From Lachnospiraceae bacterium UBA7160 (lineage in GTDB: Bacteria > Bacillota > Clostridia > Lachnospirales > Lachnospiraceae), in the NCBI GenBank assembly GCA_002491565.1, contig DKWE01000060.1, forward strand, positions 28,343 through 92,342: 64,000 nucleotides of DNA, given 5' to 3'. A program made the position numbers and the translations under genes. Within the stretch, counting starts at the first letter, position 1; every line of letters begins with the position of its first letter. Below the pieces are notes generated by a model, which did not search any database, was not told where the DNA came from, and worked only from the letters and a program-made list of their open reading frames with translations. This document shows, piece after piece, positions 45,357 through 54,678 of this stretch.

Positions 45357-47747
45357 ATGAAGGACAAAGTGTTTGGTGTACTCCAGCGGGTAGGGCGCAG
45401 CTTTATGCTGCCGATTGCGATTCTTCCGGTCGCTGGACTGCTGCTCGGACTGGGCAGTTCCTTTACGAATGAGACAACGATAGAGACGTACCGCCTGGGG
45501 CGGATTCTGGGAGATGGTACGGTGCTTCACGCGCTGCTGGTAATCATGAATGAGGTCGGCAGCGCGATTTTTGACAATTTGCCGATTATTTTTGCGGTCG
45601 GTGTTGCGATTGGCATGGCGAAGCGGGAAAAGGAGGTTGCCGCTCTGTCAGCGCTGATTGCCTTTTTTGTGATGCACGTGGCGATCAATGGTATGCTGGT
45701 TCTGACCGGGCGGATCCTGGATGACGGATCGATTGCCCCGGAGGTGCTGGAGGGTACGATCGCATCTGCATGCGGCATCCCGACTCTTCAGATGGGCGTG
45801 TTCGGCGGTATCATAGTCGGAATCGGCGTGGCGTCGCTGCACAATCGGTTTCATCGGATCGAGCTGCCGAGCGGGCTTTCCTTTTTCGGAGGTTCGCGGT
45901 TTGTTCCGATTATATCGACGCTGGTCTATCTGTTTGTCGGAATCCTCCTGTATTTTATATGGCCTGCGGTGCAGAATGGCATTTACGCGCTGGGGGGTCT
46001 CGTGACTGGGACAGGCTATTTTGGGACACTGATCTTCGGTATCGTAAAAAGGGCGCTGATCCCGTTCGGACTGCATCATGTCTTCTATATGCCGTTCTGG
46101 CAGACAGCAGTTGGCGGGACGATGGAGGTCGGCGGTCAGCTCGTACAGGGCGGACAGAATATCTTTTTTGCTCAGCTTGCAGACGCGGCAAATATCACAC
46201 ATTTTTCTGCAGACGCGACAAGGTATTTTTCCGGTGAGTTTATTTTCATGATATTTGGCTTGCCGGGCGCAGCGCTTGCGATGTATCAGACCGCGCGTCC
46301 GGAGAAACGGCGGCAGGCGGGAAGCCTTCTGTTCTCTGCGTCGCTCGCCTGCATTTTCACAGGAATCACAGAGCCGCTGGAGTTTTCCTTCCTCTTTGTT
46401 GCACCGATACTGTTCGCGGTGCAGGTAATTCTGGCAGGAAGCGCCTACATGATCGCACATATGCTGAATATTGCAGTTGGGCTGACGTTCTCAGGCGGAT
46501 TCATTGACCTGCTGCTGTTTGGAATCCTGCAGGGGAACGCGAAGACGGGCTGGCTTCGGATTCTGCCGGTCGGTGCGGTGTATTTCCTGCTGTATTATCT
46601 GATTTTTCGGTATCTGATTCGCAAGTTCGATCTCAAGACACCGGGCCGTGAGGAAGAGGACGGTGAGACGCGGCTGTATACGAAAGCGGATGTCAATGCG
46701 AGAAGGAACGGTTCGCAGGGAACAGGGGCTGCTGGTGCGCAGGGCAGCGGGAACGTGCCGGAGGGTTATTCTGTTTCTGCGCAGATTGTCCGGGGGCTTG
46801 GCGGGGCGGCAAACATTGAGGATGTCGACTGCTGTGCGACGCGTCTGCGCTGCACGGTTGTAGATCCGTCGCTGGTCCAGACCCCGGTACTCAAGGGGAC
46901 CGGAGCCTCCGGCGTACTGAACCGGGGGAAGGGAGTACAGATCATTTATGGCCCGCAGGTCACGGTGATCAAGTCCAATCTGGAAGATTATCTTGCGTCC
47001 GGCATGGAGGAATATGAGCCGGAATCTGAGTGGGATGAAGGGCCGGTATTGGAAGCGGAGCATGGGGGGAGGCTTATGAAGCGAGTTTCGGAGCGGGAAA
47101 CTGTAGGGAAAACGACACGGAGAGATGAACTGGACATGGATCTTGCAGAGCATGATGCGAGAGAGGGCGCTGGCAGCGAAGCGGCGGAGCCAGATGGCTC
47201 TGACACGTCGACATTGGGTGCAGACAGGCAGCACAGAGGGCACATGGCACAAAGGAAGAATGGGCAGAATGAACAGAATAGAACAGCGCAGGGCGCCGGG
47301 ATCGTTGTCTGCAGTCCAGTGACCGGAATTGCAGCCCCGCTTTCGACCGCTCCGGATCCAGCGTTTGCCGAGGGAATGGTTGGAGACGGCGCAGTCGTCA
47401 CACCAGAGGACCCGGTCATCTGTGCGCCGGACGACGGGAAAGTCGAGATGGTGTTTGCGACAAAGCACGCGGTTGGCTTCCGAACAGACTCCGGGCTGGA
47501 ACTTCTGATCCATGTGGGAATCGATACCGTGCAGCTGAACGGCAAGGGCTTTGAGACGTTGGTGCGGGAGGGACAGCATGTCAAAAAGGGCACGCCGCTT
47601 CTGGTAGCGGATCTGGACTACCTGAAAGCATATGCACCTTCCACGGTCACTCCGGTTCTGTGCACTGGTCTTTTGGATGGCCAGCGGGTACGTCTGCTCG
47701 CGGACGGAGCAGTACGGGCAGGGGAGCCGCTGTTCGAGATTTACTGA
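45357..47747 (+). CDS. PTS glucose/N-acetylglucosamine-family transporter, IICBA fusion
   Basis: Phosphotransferase-system sugar permease, 796 residues. The IIC membrane domain covers about 1-435. The IIB domain has its phosphocysteine in DVDCCATRLRC near 493 (two adjacent cysteines). The IIA domain has TKHAVGF and LLIHVGIDT, with the phosphohistidine near 719. The IIB-IIA linker (about 560-650) is unusually long, charged and low-complexity. ATG 45357 has AAAAGGAG upstream. The 289-base leader repeats TGGCTGGCCTG but no antiterminator site was identified. Sugar specificity between glucose and GlcNAc is open. Confidence 0.9.
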   Translation: MKDKVFGVLQRVGRSFMLPIAILPVAGLLLGLGSSFTNETTIETYRLGRILGDGTVLHALLVIMNEVGSAIFDNLPIIFAVGVAIGMAKREKEVAALSALIAFFVMHVAINGMLVLTGRILDDGSIAPEVLEGTIASACGIPTLQMGVFGGIIVGIGVASLHNRFHRIELPSGLSFFGGSRFVPIISTLVYLFVGILLYFIWPAVQNGIYALGGLVTGTGYFGTLIFGIVKRALIPFGLHHVFYMPFWQTAVGGTMEVGGQLVQGGQNIFFAQLADAANITHFSADATRYFSGEFIFMIFGLPGAALAMYQTARPEKRRQAGSLLFSASLACIFTGITEPLEFSFLFVAPILFAVQVILAGSAYMIAHMLNIAVGLTFSGGFIDLLLFGILQGNAKTGWLRILPVGAVYFLLYYLIFRYLIRKFDLKTPGREEEDGETRLYTKADVNARRNGSQGTGAAGAQGSGNVPEGYSVSAQIVRGLGGAANIEDVDCCATRLRCTVVDPSLVQTPVLKGTGASGVLNRGKGVQIIYGPQVTVIKSNLEDYLASGMEEYEPESEWDEGPVLEAEHGGRLMKRVSERETVGKTTRRDELDMDLAEHDAREGAGSEAAEPDGSDTSTLGADRQHRGHMAQRKNGQNEQNRTAQGAGIVVCSPVTGIAAPLSTAPDPAFAEGMVGDGAVVTPEDPVICAPDDGKVEMVFATKHAVGFRTDSGLELLIHVGIDTVQLNGKGFETLVREGQHVKKGTPLLVADLDYLKAYAPSTVTPVLCTGLLDGQRVRLLADGAVRAGEPLFEIY

Positions 47748-47814
47748 TAGTTACAGGCTGGCTGAACTGCAACTTCACGAATGCATTTCTCGTTGGTTTA
47801 GACGAACTCCCCCA

Positions 47815-47852
47815 TTGAAAAATACACTTTCTTACAGTATAATAAGAAAGTG
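47815..47852 (+). promoter_or_regulatory. MATE gene promoter overlapped by an operator-like palindrome
   Basis: -35 TTGAAA (47815-47820), a 17-base spacer and -10 TATAAT (47838-47843). A perfect inverted repeat, CACTTTCTTA (47825-47834) and TAAGAAAGTG (47843-47852), spans the spacer and -10. This is a good site for a repressor or a MerR-type regulator; none is encoded nearby. Confidence 0.75.
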
Positions 47853-47966
47853 CGTGTACGCCGAAAGGGTGAAAATACTTTTCCTGTGCGTGAACAGCAA
47901 CCAGTTTCTATATCGGTACGTGTGATGTGGACACGTACATTTGCAATACGGGGAGGAATGAAAAAA

Positions 47967-49322
47967 ATGCAAAAGGATCTCACAAAGGGCAGTGTCTGGA
48001 AGGTTCTGGTCCAGTTTTCGCTGCCTTATCTTTTGTCCTGTTTTCTGCAGACCTTTTACGGGCTTGCAGATCTCTTTATCACGGGGCAGTTTAATGGAGC
48101 CGCACCGATTTCTGCGGTGTCTATCGGAAGCCAGGTGATGCACATGATCACGGTGATCATCGTCGGTCTGGCGATGGGCTCGACAGTCACAATCAGTCAG
48201 GCGGTGGGTGAGAAGAATGGGAAAAGGGCGGGAAGAGGCGTCGGAAATACAGTGACGCTGTTCCTTCTGTTTTCCGTGGCGCTGACTTTGGCGCTGCTCC
48301 TGTGTGTGAATGGGATTCTCACGCTTATCGCAGTCCCGCCGGAGGCAGTCAGCCAGACACGGCTCTATCTGATGATCTGCTTTGCAGGAATTCCGTTTAT
48401 TACTGCCTACAACATCATCAGCTGCATCTTCCGCGGGATGGGGGATTCTAAAAGCCCGATGTATTTTATTGCCGTTGCGTGCGTGCTGAATATCGTGCTG
48501 GATTTCCTGTTCATCGGAGGTTGCGGGATGGGTGCGGCTGGCGCGGCGCTCGGCACCGTGATTTCTCAGACTGTGAGTGTCCTTGTGGCGCTATGGGCTA
48601 TCCGGAGAAAGAATTTTGGCCTTGCGGTTACGAAGGAGGATTTGCGTCCGGATCCGTCCTGCATGGGGAATATCCTGCGAATCGGAGTGCCGATTGCCTT
48701 CCAGGACGGTTTCATCCAGGTGTCCTTTATGATGATCACGATCATCGCAAATCACCGCGGCGTTGTGGCGGCGGCGAGCGTCGGGATTGTGGAGAAAATC
48801 ATCAGCTTTGTATTTCTGGTGCCGTCCGCGATGCTCTCCTCAATTTCAGCGATCGCGGCGCAGAATGTCGGGGCAGGGAAGTACCGCAGGGCAACGCAGA
48901 CGCTTGGCTACGGCATCGGGATTTCTGTCTGCTTCGGCGCGCTTGTGGCGGTCATCTGCCAGATCGTTCCCGGGCAGATTCTGGGATTGTTTACGGATGA
49001 GACAGAAGTCATCCGGATGGGCAGCCAGTATCTGCGCTCCTACATATTTGACTGTATGGCGGCGGGCATCCACTTCTGCTTCAGCGGTTATTTCTGCGCA
49101 TATGGGTACTCCGGACTGTCATTCCTGCAGAATCTTGCATCGATTGTGCTTGTCCGCGTCCCGGGAGCCTATCTCGCTTCAAAGCTGTATCCGGATACGC
49201 TTCTTCCCATGGGCATGGCAGCCCCGCTCGGTTCACTGCTGTCTGCGCTGATCTGTGTCGTTTTCTTTGTTTGGAAGCGAAAACAGTTGCTGCCGGGAGA
49301 TACGGGGGAGAAGGAGTCTTAG
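47967..49322 (+). CDS. MATE family efflux transporter
   Basis: Cation-coupled multidrug/toxin exporter, 451 residues and about 12 transmembrane helices in two similar halves (GMGDSKSP in the first half; NVGAGKYRRA in the second). ATG 47967 is preferred over 47958 because GGAGGA then lies nine bases upstream. The palindromic operator on the promoter suggests drug-induced expression. Substrate unknown. Confidence 0.9.
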   Translation: MQKDLTKGSVWKVLVQFSLPYLLSCFLQTFYGLADLFITGQFNGAAPISAVSIGSQVMHMITVIIVGLAMGSTVTISQAVGEKNGKRAGRGVGNTVTLFLLFSVALTLALLLCVNGILTLIAVPPEAVSQTRLYLMICFAGIPFITAYNIISCIFRGMGDSKSPMYFIAVACVLNIVLDFLFIGGCGMGAAGAALGTVISQTVSVLVALWAIRRKNFGLAVTKEDLRPDPSCMGNILRIGVPIAFQDGFIQVSFMMITIIANHRGVVAAASVGIVEKIISFVFLVPSAMLSSISAIAAQNVGAGKYRRATQTLGYGIGISVCFGALVAVICQIVPGQILGLFTDETEVIRMGSQYLRSYIFDCMAAGIHFCFSGYFCAYGYSGLSFLQNLASIVLVRVPGAYLASKLYPDTLLPMGMAAPLGSLLSALICVVFFVWKRKQLLPGDTGEKES

Positions 49323-49405
49323 AGGAGATGAGGGAAAAAAGAAGGCTGCTGTTTGCAGGTATATGGAAAAGAGATTGTGAGAATAGAAAATAAAGAGCAG
49401 GGGAG

Positions 49406-50527
49406 ATGCAGTTGTTTACTTTGTGGATGTTTTTTTTGGCACTACTGATGGCTGTAATTCTGGGAGGGCTTTTCTGGATAACGGGAAGATACCTGTCCTT
49501 TTGGGGACTTGCAGGGAGAGTAAAACATAGCCGGATGCTGCGTTTCGGCCTGACGCTGCTATTCGAGGTGATTTGCCTGAAGTCGCGAATGGCTGCGTTG
49601 GCTGTCCTTCATTTGCTTGCGATCTTTGCACTGACAGAGCTGGCTGTCTTTCTGATCCGGCGTATGAGAAGGAACAGAGGGAGCAGACGCAGACGTCTGT
49701 TTGCGGGAAAGATATATCGCAGCGGCGTCGTTCCGATCCTTCTGACCGGGCTGTTTCTGGGATACGGATACAACAATATGCAGCACATTGCCAAAACGGA
49801 ATATACGGTCAGCTCGGATAAGCTGTCGGGTGATTATAAGATTGTTCTGATCACGGATACGCACTATGGCACGATTCAAGATCCATCTGTTCTGAAAAGT
49901 GCAGTGGAAGAGATCAGCGGGCAAAAGCCGGATGTGGTGATTCTTGGCGGGGATATTGTGGAGGAAGGGACTTCAAAGGAAGCAATGGAGGAAGCATTTT
50001 CCGTGCTCGGCAGTATTGAGAGCCGCTACGGAATTTATTATGTGTATGGAAACCATGACCGGCAGCTTTATACCAGAGTGCGTGCCTACACAGAAGACGA
50101 GCTGGCAAATGCAATCGAACAGAGCGGAATTGAGATTTTGAATGACCGGGTGATTCCGGTAAATGAGGAGATTGTGCTGGCAGGGCGTGAGGACGTCGCA
50201 AAGGCTTCGGGGCGGAAGCCTTTAGAAGAATTGCTTGGGGAAGCTGACAGGGACCAGTTTCTCATCGTGGCGGATCATCAGCCGGTGGAGGCGGAAGAAA
50301 ATGCCAAATTGGGCGTCGATCTGGAGCTGGCGGGTCATACGCATGCCGGACAGATTTTCCCGGTTGGCGTGATCAATGAACTGACCGGGTTCAATTACGG
50401 CGCGTATCAGGTAGGGGACTGTACGGTCATTGTATCTTCCGGCGCGACCGGCTGGGGCTTTCCTGTTCGTACGCAGAAGCACTGTGAATATGTGGTTATC
50501 TCATTGGAGAAGGAATCAGACACATAG
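49406..50527 (+). CDS. Membrane-anchored metallophosphoesterase
   Basis: 373 residues. About four N-terminal transmembrane helices (residues 5-125) lead to a calcineurin-like phosphoesterase domain with all metal motifs: TDTHYG, GGDIVEEG, GNHD, and GHTHAGQ. The domain is probably outside the membrane. Substrate unknown. GGGGAG precedes the ATG. Confidence 0.88.
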   Translation: MQLFTLWMFFLALLMAVILGGLFWITGRYLSFWGLAGRVKHSRMLRFGLTLLFEVICLKSRMAALAVLHLLAIFALTELAVFLIRRMRRNRGSRRRRLFAGKIYRSGVVPILLTGLFLGYGYNNMQHIAKTEYTVSSDKLSGDYKIVLITDTHYGTIQDPSVLKSAVEEISGQKPDVVILGGDIVEEGTSKEAMEEAFSVLGSIESRYGIYYVYGNHDRQLYTRVRAYTEDELANAIEQSGIEILNDRVIPVNEEIVLAGREDVAKASGRKPLEELLGEADRDQFLIVADHQPVEAEENAKLGVDLELAGHTHAGQIFPVGVINELTGFNYGAYQVGDCTVIVSSGATGWGFPVRTQKHCEYVVISLEKESDT

Positions 50528-50855
50528 CTGGCTGCGGAGTTTGCTTGTCTCAATTGCCAGGAAATTTGGCAAACTTTCTTGCTTGTAAACAAAGGACTGT
50601 GGCAGGGATAATTCCAGAAATGCTGCGTTTCCAGGTTATGTGTGTTCGCAGGATTGTCCACATGGCACGGAACTTATTGAGCAATATTTTGTATTTGCTC
50701 ATTTATAGTGATCAGGATGAAATATGCGAACAGGGGAATCGCCTGAAAAATTCTTTGGGGCGGATAAAAGAGGGATTTCCGGGACAGACTAATAGGATCG
50801 TTCAGAGTTTGTGCAAAGGATTTGCAGGGTAAAGAGAGAAGGGAGTGTGACAGCT
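50528..50855 (+). other. 328-base intergenic region before the amidohydrolase
   Basis: A frame of 95 codons (50545-50832) exists but has no ribosome site or recognisable similarity, so I treat the region as non-coding. A short inverted pair GAGCAA/TTGCTC near 50679-50700 is the only structure seen. Confidence 0.5.
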
Positions 50856-52598
50856 ATGCAGAAATTGTTTTACGGCGGGGATATTTTGACCATGAGGGAC
50901 GAGCGGGATGCGCCGGAGGCGGTGCTGGTGGACGAGGGCAGGATTGTCTATGTCGGCGCGCAGGAGGCAGCCCGAAGGCTGGCGGGTGAGGAAGCTGAAT
51001 TAGTGGATCTGAAAGGGAACACATTGATGCCGTCTTTTATTGATCCGCACAGCCATATCGCCATGTACGCACAATTTTCTTCGTTTGCAGATCTCTCAGA
51101 GTGTGAGAGTTTTGATGATATTCTGGATGTGTTGAGAGCCTGGCTGAAGGCGCATCCGGTAAGTGAGGATGGCGCGGTGATGGCGCACGGATACGACCAC
51201 AATTTTCTGAGGGAGGGAGCACATCCGACGGCAGACGTGCTCGACCAGGTATCGGATCGGATTCCGATTTGCCTGTTTCACACCTCCGGTCACATGGCAG
51301 TGGCTAATACACCGCTGCTCGCTGCCTGCGGTATTACAAGAGATACCAGAGAACCAAAAAGCGGAAGGATCGGGCGCTATGCAGACGGGACGCCGAACGG
51401 CTACCTGGAAGAACTGGAGGTCATGACACCGGTTCTGATGACGGTATTCTCCAGAATGAACATGGATCCGGTGCGGCAGATGGCAGAGGTGCAGGATGTC
51501 TATCTGAAGTATGGGATCACCACAGCGCAGGACGGCGGGGCGACACCGGAAAGCGTAGAAGACTTTCTGAAGATGGCAGATAGCGGACTGTTCAAGATCG
51601 ATGTGGTGGCCTATGTGCTCAGTGACGAAAAGGGAATCGGGCCGCTGCTTGCGGCTCATCCGGAGGCGGCAGGGGCTTACACGAACCGGTTTCAGATCGG
51701 AGGAGCAAAAATCATTCTGGATGGTTCCCCGCAGGGGAGAACGGCATGGCTTAGCAGCCCGTATGAGGGAGAAGAAGAGTACCGTGGGTATCCGACACAT
51801 CCGGATGAGGTGGTGGAGGGGGCGGCAAGAGCCGCCATCAAAGGAAATTACCAGCTGCTGGCTCACTGCAATGGGGATGCGGCGGCGGACCAGTATCTGC
51901 GCTGCTACAGGAAAGCGCTGGAGAAGGCGCGCGATTCCCGGGAGGATCAGCGGATGTCCGTGATAGAGTGCCAGCCAATCGGTAGCGCTCGGAAAGCGGA
52001 AATGCCAGGGGAGGATTTGCGTGCGTCCGTGATACAGTGCCAGCCAATCGGTAGCGCTCGGAAAGCGGAAATGCCAGGGGAGGATTTGCGTCCGGTCATG
52101 ATTCACTGTCAGACGGTCCGGGATGATCAGCTGGATGAGATGAAGGAGATCGGAATGATCCCTTCGATGTTTGTTGCGCACACCTACTACTGGGGAGATG
52201 TGCACGGGAAGAATCTCGGGTGGGAGCGTGCCGCGCGGATCAGCCCGGTGCGGTCTGCTCTGGATCGCGGCCTGCCTTACAATTTCCATCAGGACTGCCC
52301 CGTATTGAAGCCGGATATGATGCAGACCGTCTGGTGCGCGGTAAACCGGCGGACGAAAAAGGGCGTGAAGCTCGGAGAAGAACAGTGCATCTCTGCCTTT
52401 GATGCATTGAAGGGAGTTACCATTAACGCGGCCTACATGTATCATGAGGAAGCGCGCAAGGGAACACTGGAAGCTGGAAAGCTGGCTGATCTGGTCCTGC
52501 TGGACCGGAATCCATTGAAGGTGGATCCGATGGAGATCCGGGACATTACCGTTCTGGAGACGATCAAAGAGGGCGTGACGCTCTACCGGAGGGAATAA
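50856..52598 (+). CDS. Amidohydrolase family protein (YtcJ-like) with internal duplication
   Basis: 580 residues, amidohydrolase superfamily. Metal motif PHSHIA near residue 66, and LAHCNGDAAADQ and PVMIHCQ later supply further metal histidines. The end KLADLVLLDRNPLKVDP is typical. Odd feature: two 23-residue tandem copies (about 367-412, containing CQPIGSARKAEMPGEDLR) are inserted just before the native VMIHCQTV segment. The insert is in frame, so the gene is open, but activity may be affected. Substrate unknown; YtcJ-like enzymes hydrolyse N-substituted amides or imides. GAAGGGAG precedes ATG 50856. Confidence 0.85.
   Translation: MQKLFYGGDILTMRDERDAPEAVLVDEGRIVYVGAQEAARRLAGEEAELVDLKGNTLMPSFIDPHSHIAMYAQFSSFADLSECESFDDILDVLRAWLKAHPVSEDGAVMAHGYDHNFLREGAHPTADVLDQVSDRIPICLFHTSGHMAVANTPLLAACGITRDTREPKSGRIGRYADGTPNGYLEELEVMTPVLMTVFSRMNMDPVRQMAEVQDVYLKYGITTAQDGGATPESVEDFLKMADSGLFKIDVVAYVLSDEKGIGPLLAAHPEAAGAYTNRFQIGGAKIILDGSPQGRTAWLSSPYEGEEEYRGYPTHPDEVVEGAARAAIKGNYQLLAHCNGDAAADQYLRCYRKALEKARDSREDQRMSVIECQPIGSARKAEMPGEDLRASVIQCQPIGSARKAEMPGEDLRPVMIHCQTVRDDQLDEMKEIGMIPSMFVAHTYYWGDVHGKNLGWERAARISPVRSALDRGLPYNFHQDCPVLKPDMMQTVWCAVNRRTKKGVKLGEEQCISAFDALKGVTINAAYMYHEEARKGTLEAGKLADLVLLDRNPLKVDPMEIRDITVLETIKEGVTLYRRE
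51956..52093 (+). repeat. Two 69-bp tandem repeats inside the amidohydrolase gene
   Basis: Units begin at 51956 and 52025 and differ at only a few bases. A third, diverged relative of the first part follows at about 52091. The near identity points to a recent duplication. Confidence 0.9.
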
Positions 52599-52600
52599 AA

Positions 52601-52663
52601 ATGCTCTAAATAGTTCTCTCCCGGCCATGCGAGACCTTATGGCCGGAAAGTTATTTAGAGCAT
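52601..52663. terminator. Long palindrome after the amidohydrolase gene
   Basis: Outer arms ATGCTCTAAATA (52601-52612) and its complement (52652-52663) and inner arms CCGGCCAT (52621-52628) and ATGGCCGG (52639-52646). No long T run on either side. It lies between two convergent genes and may end transcription from both. Confidence 0.55.
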
Positions 52664-52742
52664 GCAGCAGATAGTATGATGCCGGGGGCAGAAGGTCGCT
52701 CACCCACTTACGTACAAGCGCGACGTGAATGCTGGTATCATA

Positions 52743-54044
52743 TTATGGGGTTTTCAAATTCCCGTTTGCCGGATTATTCAGAAGAGTTCCCTCCGCGTCG
52801 AACCGGGAGCCGTGGCAGGAGCAGTCCCAGGAATGCTCCGCTGCATTCCATTTCAGGGCACAGCCGAGGTGCGGGCATCGTTTCTTTGACAGAGAGAGCA
52901 GTCCGGCAGCTGATTCGCAGAGATTTATGAAAAGCTGCGGCTTCAGCATATTCCGGGATGGGTCAAATACGGGCGCGTAGCAGTTTTCTTCGCCGGTAAC
53001 GAGATCTGATAAAATCATGGCCGCAGCCATGGCCGAAGTCATTCCCCATTTGCTAAAGCCGGTTGCGACAAAGCATTCCGGCATTCTTTTGGAATAGCGT
53101 CCGATGTAGGGGATGCCGTCCAGCGACATACAATCCTGTGTTGCCCAGGCATATTTCTCTCGGGCTTCGGGATAATGCTCTGTGGCGAAGCTTCGAAGCT
53201 CCTGCCAGCTACCGCCTGTTTTGCCTGTCCGGTGCGATCCCCCGCCAATCAGCAGGAGCTCCTGATAGCTGCGGAAGGAAAGTCCGTTTTGCGCCTCATC
53301 AATGTACATAGCCGGAAGCGTAGGAGCATGTTCCAGGGCAATCACATAGGAGCGATGCTGGTACAGCTTCATAAAGTACATTCCATGCTTGTTGTCGATC
53401 GGAAAGTGCGTGGCAAAGATCAGCTTTTGAAAGTGGATGCTGCCTTTTTCGGTGACGGCCGTGTGCGCGGACAGTTCTTTGACGAAGGTATGCTCGCAGA
53501 TAGTTAAATTTTCTGCGATCCGCGAAAGAAATTTCAAGGGATGAAATTGTGCCTGGTGTCCGAAGCTGACTGCTCCGGCAGTCGGAAATGGCAGTTCTGT
53601 TGTCTCGATGAGTTTTGCGGGAAAGCCCAGCTTCCACAGTGCCGCAGTCTCCCTCTCCAGCTTTTTCCTGTCATCCATTGCATATACGCAGGCAGTCTTC
53701 TCTTCAAAATCACAGTCGATACCAGAACAAAGCTCAAAGTAAGTGTTCACAGCGTACTGATTTGCTTCGAGATACATTTGCGCCCGCTCCATCCCGATGC
53801 TTTGCAGAAGCTTATCATAAATCAGGCAATGCTGGGCCGTGATTTTGGCTGTTGTATTTTCTGTGACACCGGAGCAGATCGTGCGGCCCTCCACGAGAAG
53901 ATAATCCACGCCTTTTTGCTGGAGGAAGTATGCACACAAAATTCCGGTGATTCCTCCGCCAATGATCAATACCTCTGTCTTTGCGTTGCCCTCCAGTGCC
54001 GGAAAATGCGGCATCCGGGCACTTTCTGTCCAAATCGAAACCAT
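52743..54044 (-). CDS. FAD-dependent oxidoreductase with C-terminal Rieske domain
   Basis: 433 residues, DAO-type fold. The FAD-binding Rossmann motif is IIGGGITGILCAYFL near 26-40. A C-terminal Rieske [2Fe-2S] domain has CPHLGC and CSCHGSRF, supplying two Cys and two His ligands, and ends NPANGNLKTP. Such proteins are annotated as glycine/D-amino-acid oxidase-like, but the substrate is unknown. The ribosome site AGGAGA before the ATG is fully paired in a predicted hairpin (54049-54090). Confidence 0.88.
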   Translation of the reverse strand: MVSIWTESARMPHFPALEGNAKTEVLIIGGGITGILCAYFLQQKGVDYLLVEGRTICSGVTENTTAKITAQHCLIYDKLLQSIGMERAQMYLEANQYAVNTYFELCSGIDCDFEEKTACVYAMDDRKKLERETAALWKLGFPAKLIETTELPFPTAGAVSFGHQAQFHPLKFLSRIAENLTICEHTFVKELSAHTAVTEKGSIHFQKLIFATHFPIDNKHGMYFMKLYQHRSYVIALEHAPTLPAMYIDEAQNGLSFRSYQELLLIGGGSHRTGKTGGSWQELRSFATEHYPEAREKYAWATQDCMSLDGIPYIGRYSKRMPECFVATGFSKWGMTSAMAAAMILSDLVTGEENCYAPVFDPSRNMLKPQLFINLCESAAGLLSLSKKRCPHLGCALKWNAAEHSWDCSCHGSRFDAEGTLLNNPANGNLKTP

Positions 54045-54048
54045 AAAA

Positions 54049-54090
54049 TCTCCTCCCTGGCTTTTTCCGATAGTATGCGCAGGGAGGAGA
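54049..54090 (-). promoter_or_regulatory. Hairpin sequestering the ribosome site of the FAD/Rieske gene
   Basis: In the minus-strand mRNA, TCTCCTCCCTG pairs perfectly over 11 bases with CAGGGAGGAGA, which contains the ribosome site five bases before the ATG. The loop is 20 bases. This would hold translation off unless the stem is opened. Confidence 0.65.
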
Positions 54091-54113
54091 GTTTCATGCG
54101 AGAATCCTTATTA

Positions 54114-54542
54114 TCAGAAAGACTTACCAAGACAATTCACTTCACCATTATTGAGTCCGCATTTTTTATAGAATTCAACATTCTCATTAATTGAAATAAG
54201 CTCTAAAGTATTTATATTCTTTGCTTTCAGTTGTTCCTCTAAAGCATTGATCAACCTGCGTCCAACTCCTCTTTTTTTCCATTCCGGAACTATAAAAAGC
54301 TCCGAAACAAAAAACATATCATAATCTGCATAGGGCTCTACGAACCCAAGTATCCCTCCGATGATTTCTCCTTTTTCTACAGCAGCCAATCCAAGGGATT
54401 CAAATCCTTGTAAAATTGATTTAACTCTTCTTAGCGCCCTATCCTCAGTCCACTTCTCATTCCAGGGCTCTTCAGAATATGCCTTTCCCATTGCTTCTGC
54501 AAGACCTGAAATATCATTCTGATTTGCAATCCGTATATCCAT
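54114..54542 (-). CDS. GNAT family N-acetyltransferase
   Basis: 142 residues. The acetyl-CoA motif A is present as ELFIVPEWKKRGVGRRLI, and NVEFYKKCGL is the usual motif B. The EEPWNEKWTE segment recalls aminoglycoside 6'-acetyltransferase-like proteins, but resistance cannot be claimed. The gene is clearly more AT-rich than its neighbours, which hints at acquisition. A TTGTCA-17-TAGAAT promoter and AGGAGG precede it. The FAD/Rieske gene lies 69 bases downstream and may be cotranscribed. Confidence 0.85.
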   Translation of the reverse strand: MDIRIANQNDISGLAEAMGKAYSEEPWNEKWTEDRALRRVKSILQGFESLGLAAVEKGEIIGGILGFVEPYADYDMFFVSELFIVPEWKKRGVGRRLINALEEQLKAKNINTLELISINENVEFYKKCGLNNGEVNCLGKSF

Positions 54543-54573
54543 CTATTTTCCTCCTGCAAAATAGCAAAATCAA

Positions 54574-54626
54574 ATTGTTCAAACAATCGTTTTTTGCATT
54601 CTATCATACAATTCTGCTTATGACAA
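54574..54626 (-). promoter_or_regulatory. Promoter and palindrome before the GNAT gene
   Basis: On the minus strand, -35 TTGTCA (54621-54626), a 17-base spacer and -10 TAGAAT (54598-54603). The palindrome ATTGTT-N2-AACAAT (54574-54587) lies just after the expected transcription start and could be an operator. Confidence 0.5.
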
Positions 54627-54678
54627 TTTAACCGAGTGTATCTGATTCATCACCTGACATTACGGCATAAATTTTCAG

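Noticed and set aside
50545..50832. 95-codon open frame before the amidohydrolase gene
   Set aside because: No ribosome site or recognisable sequence; composition not protein-like.
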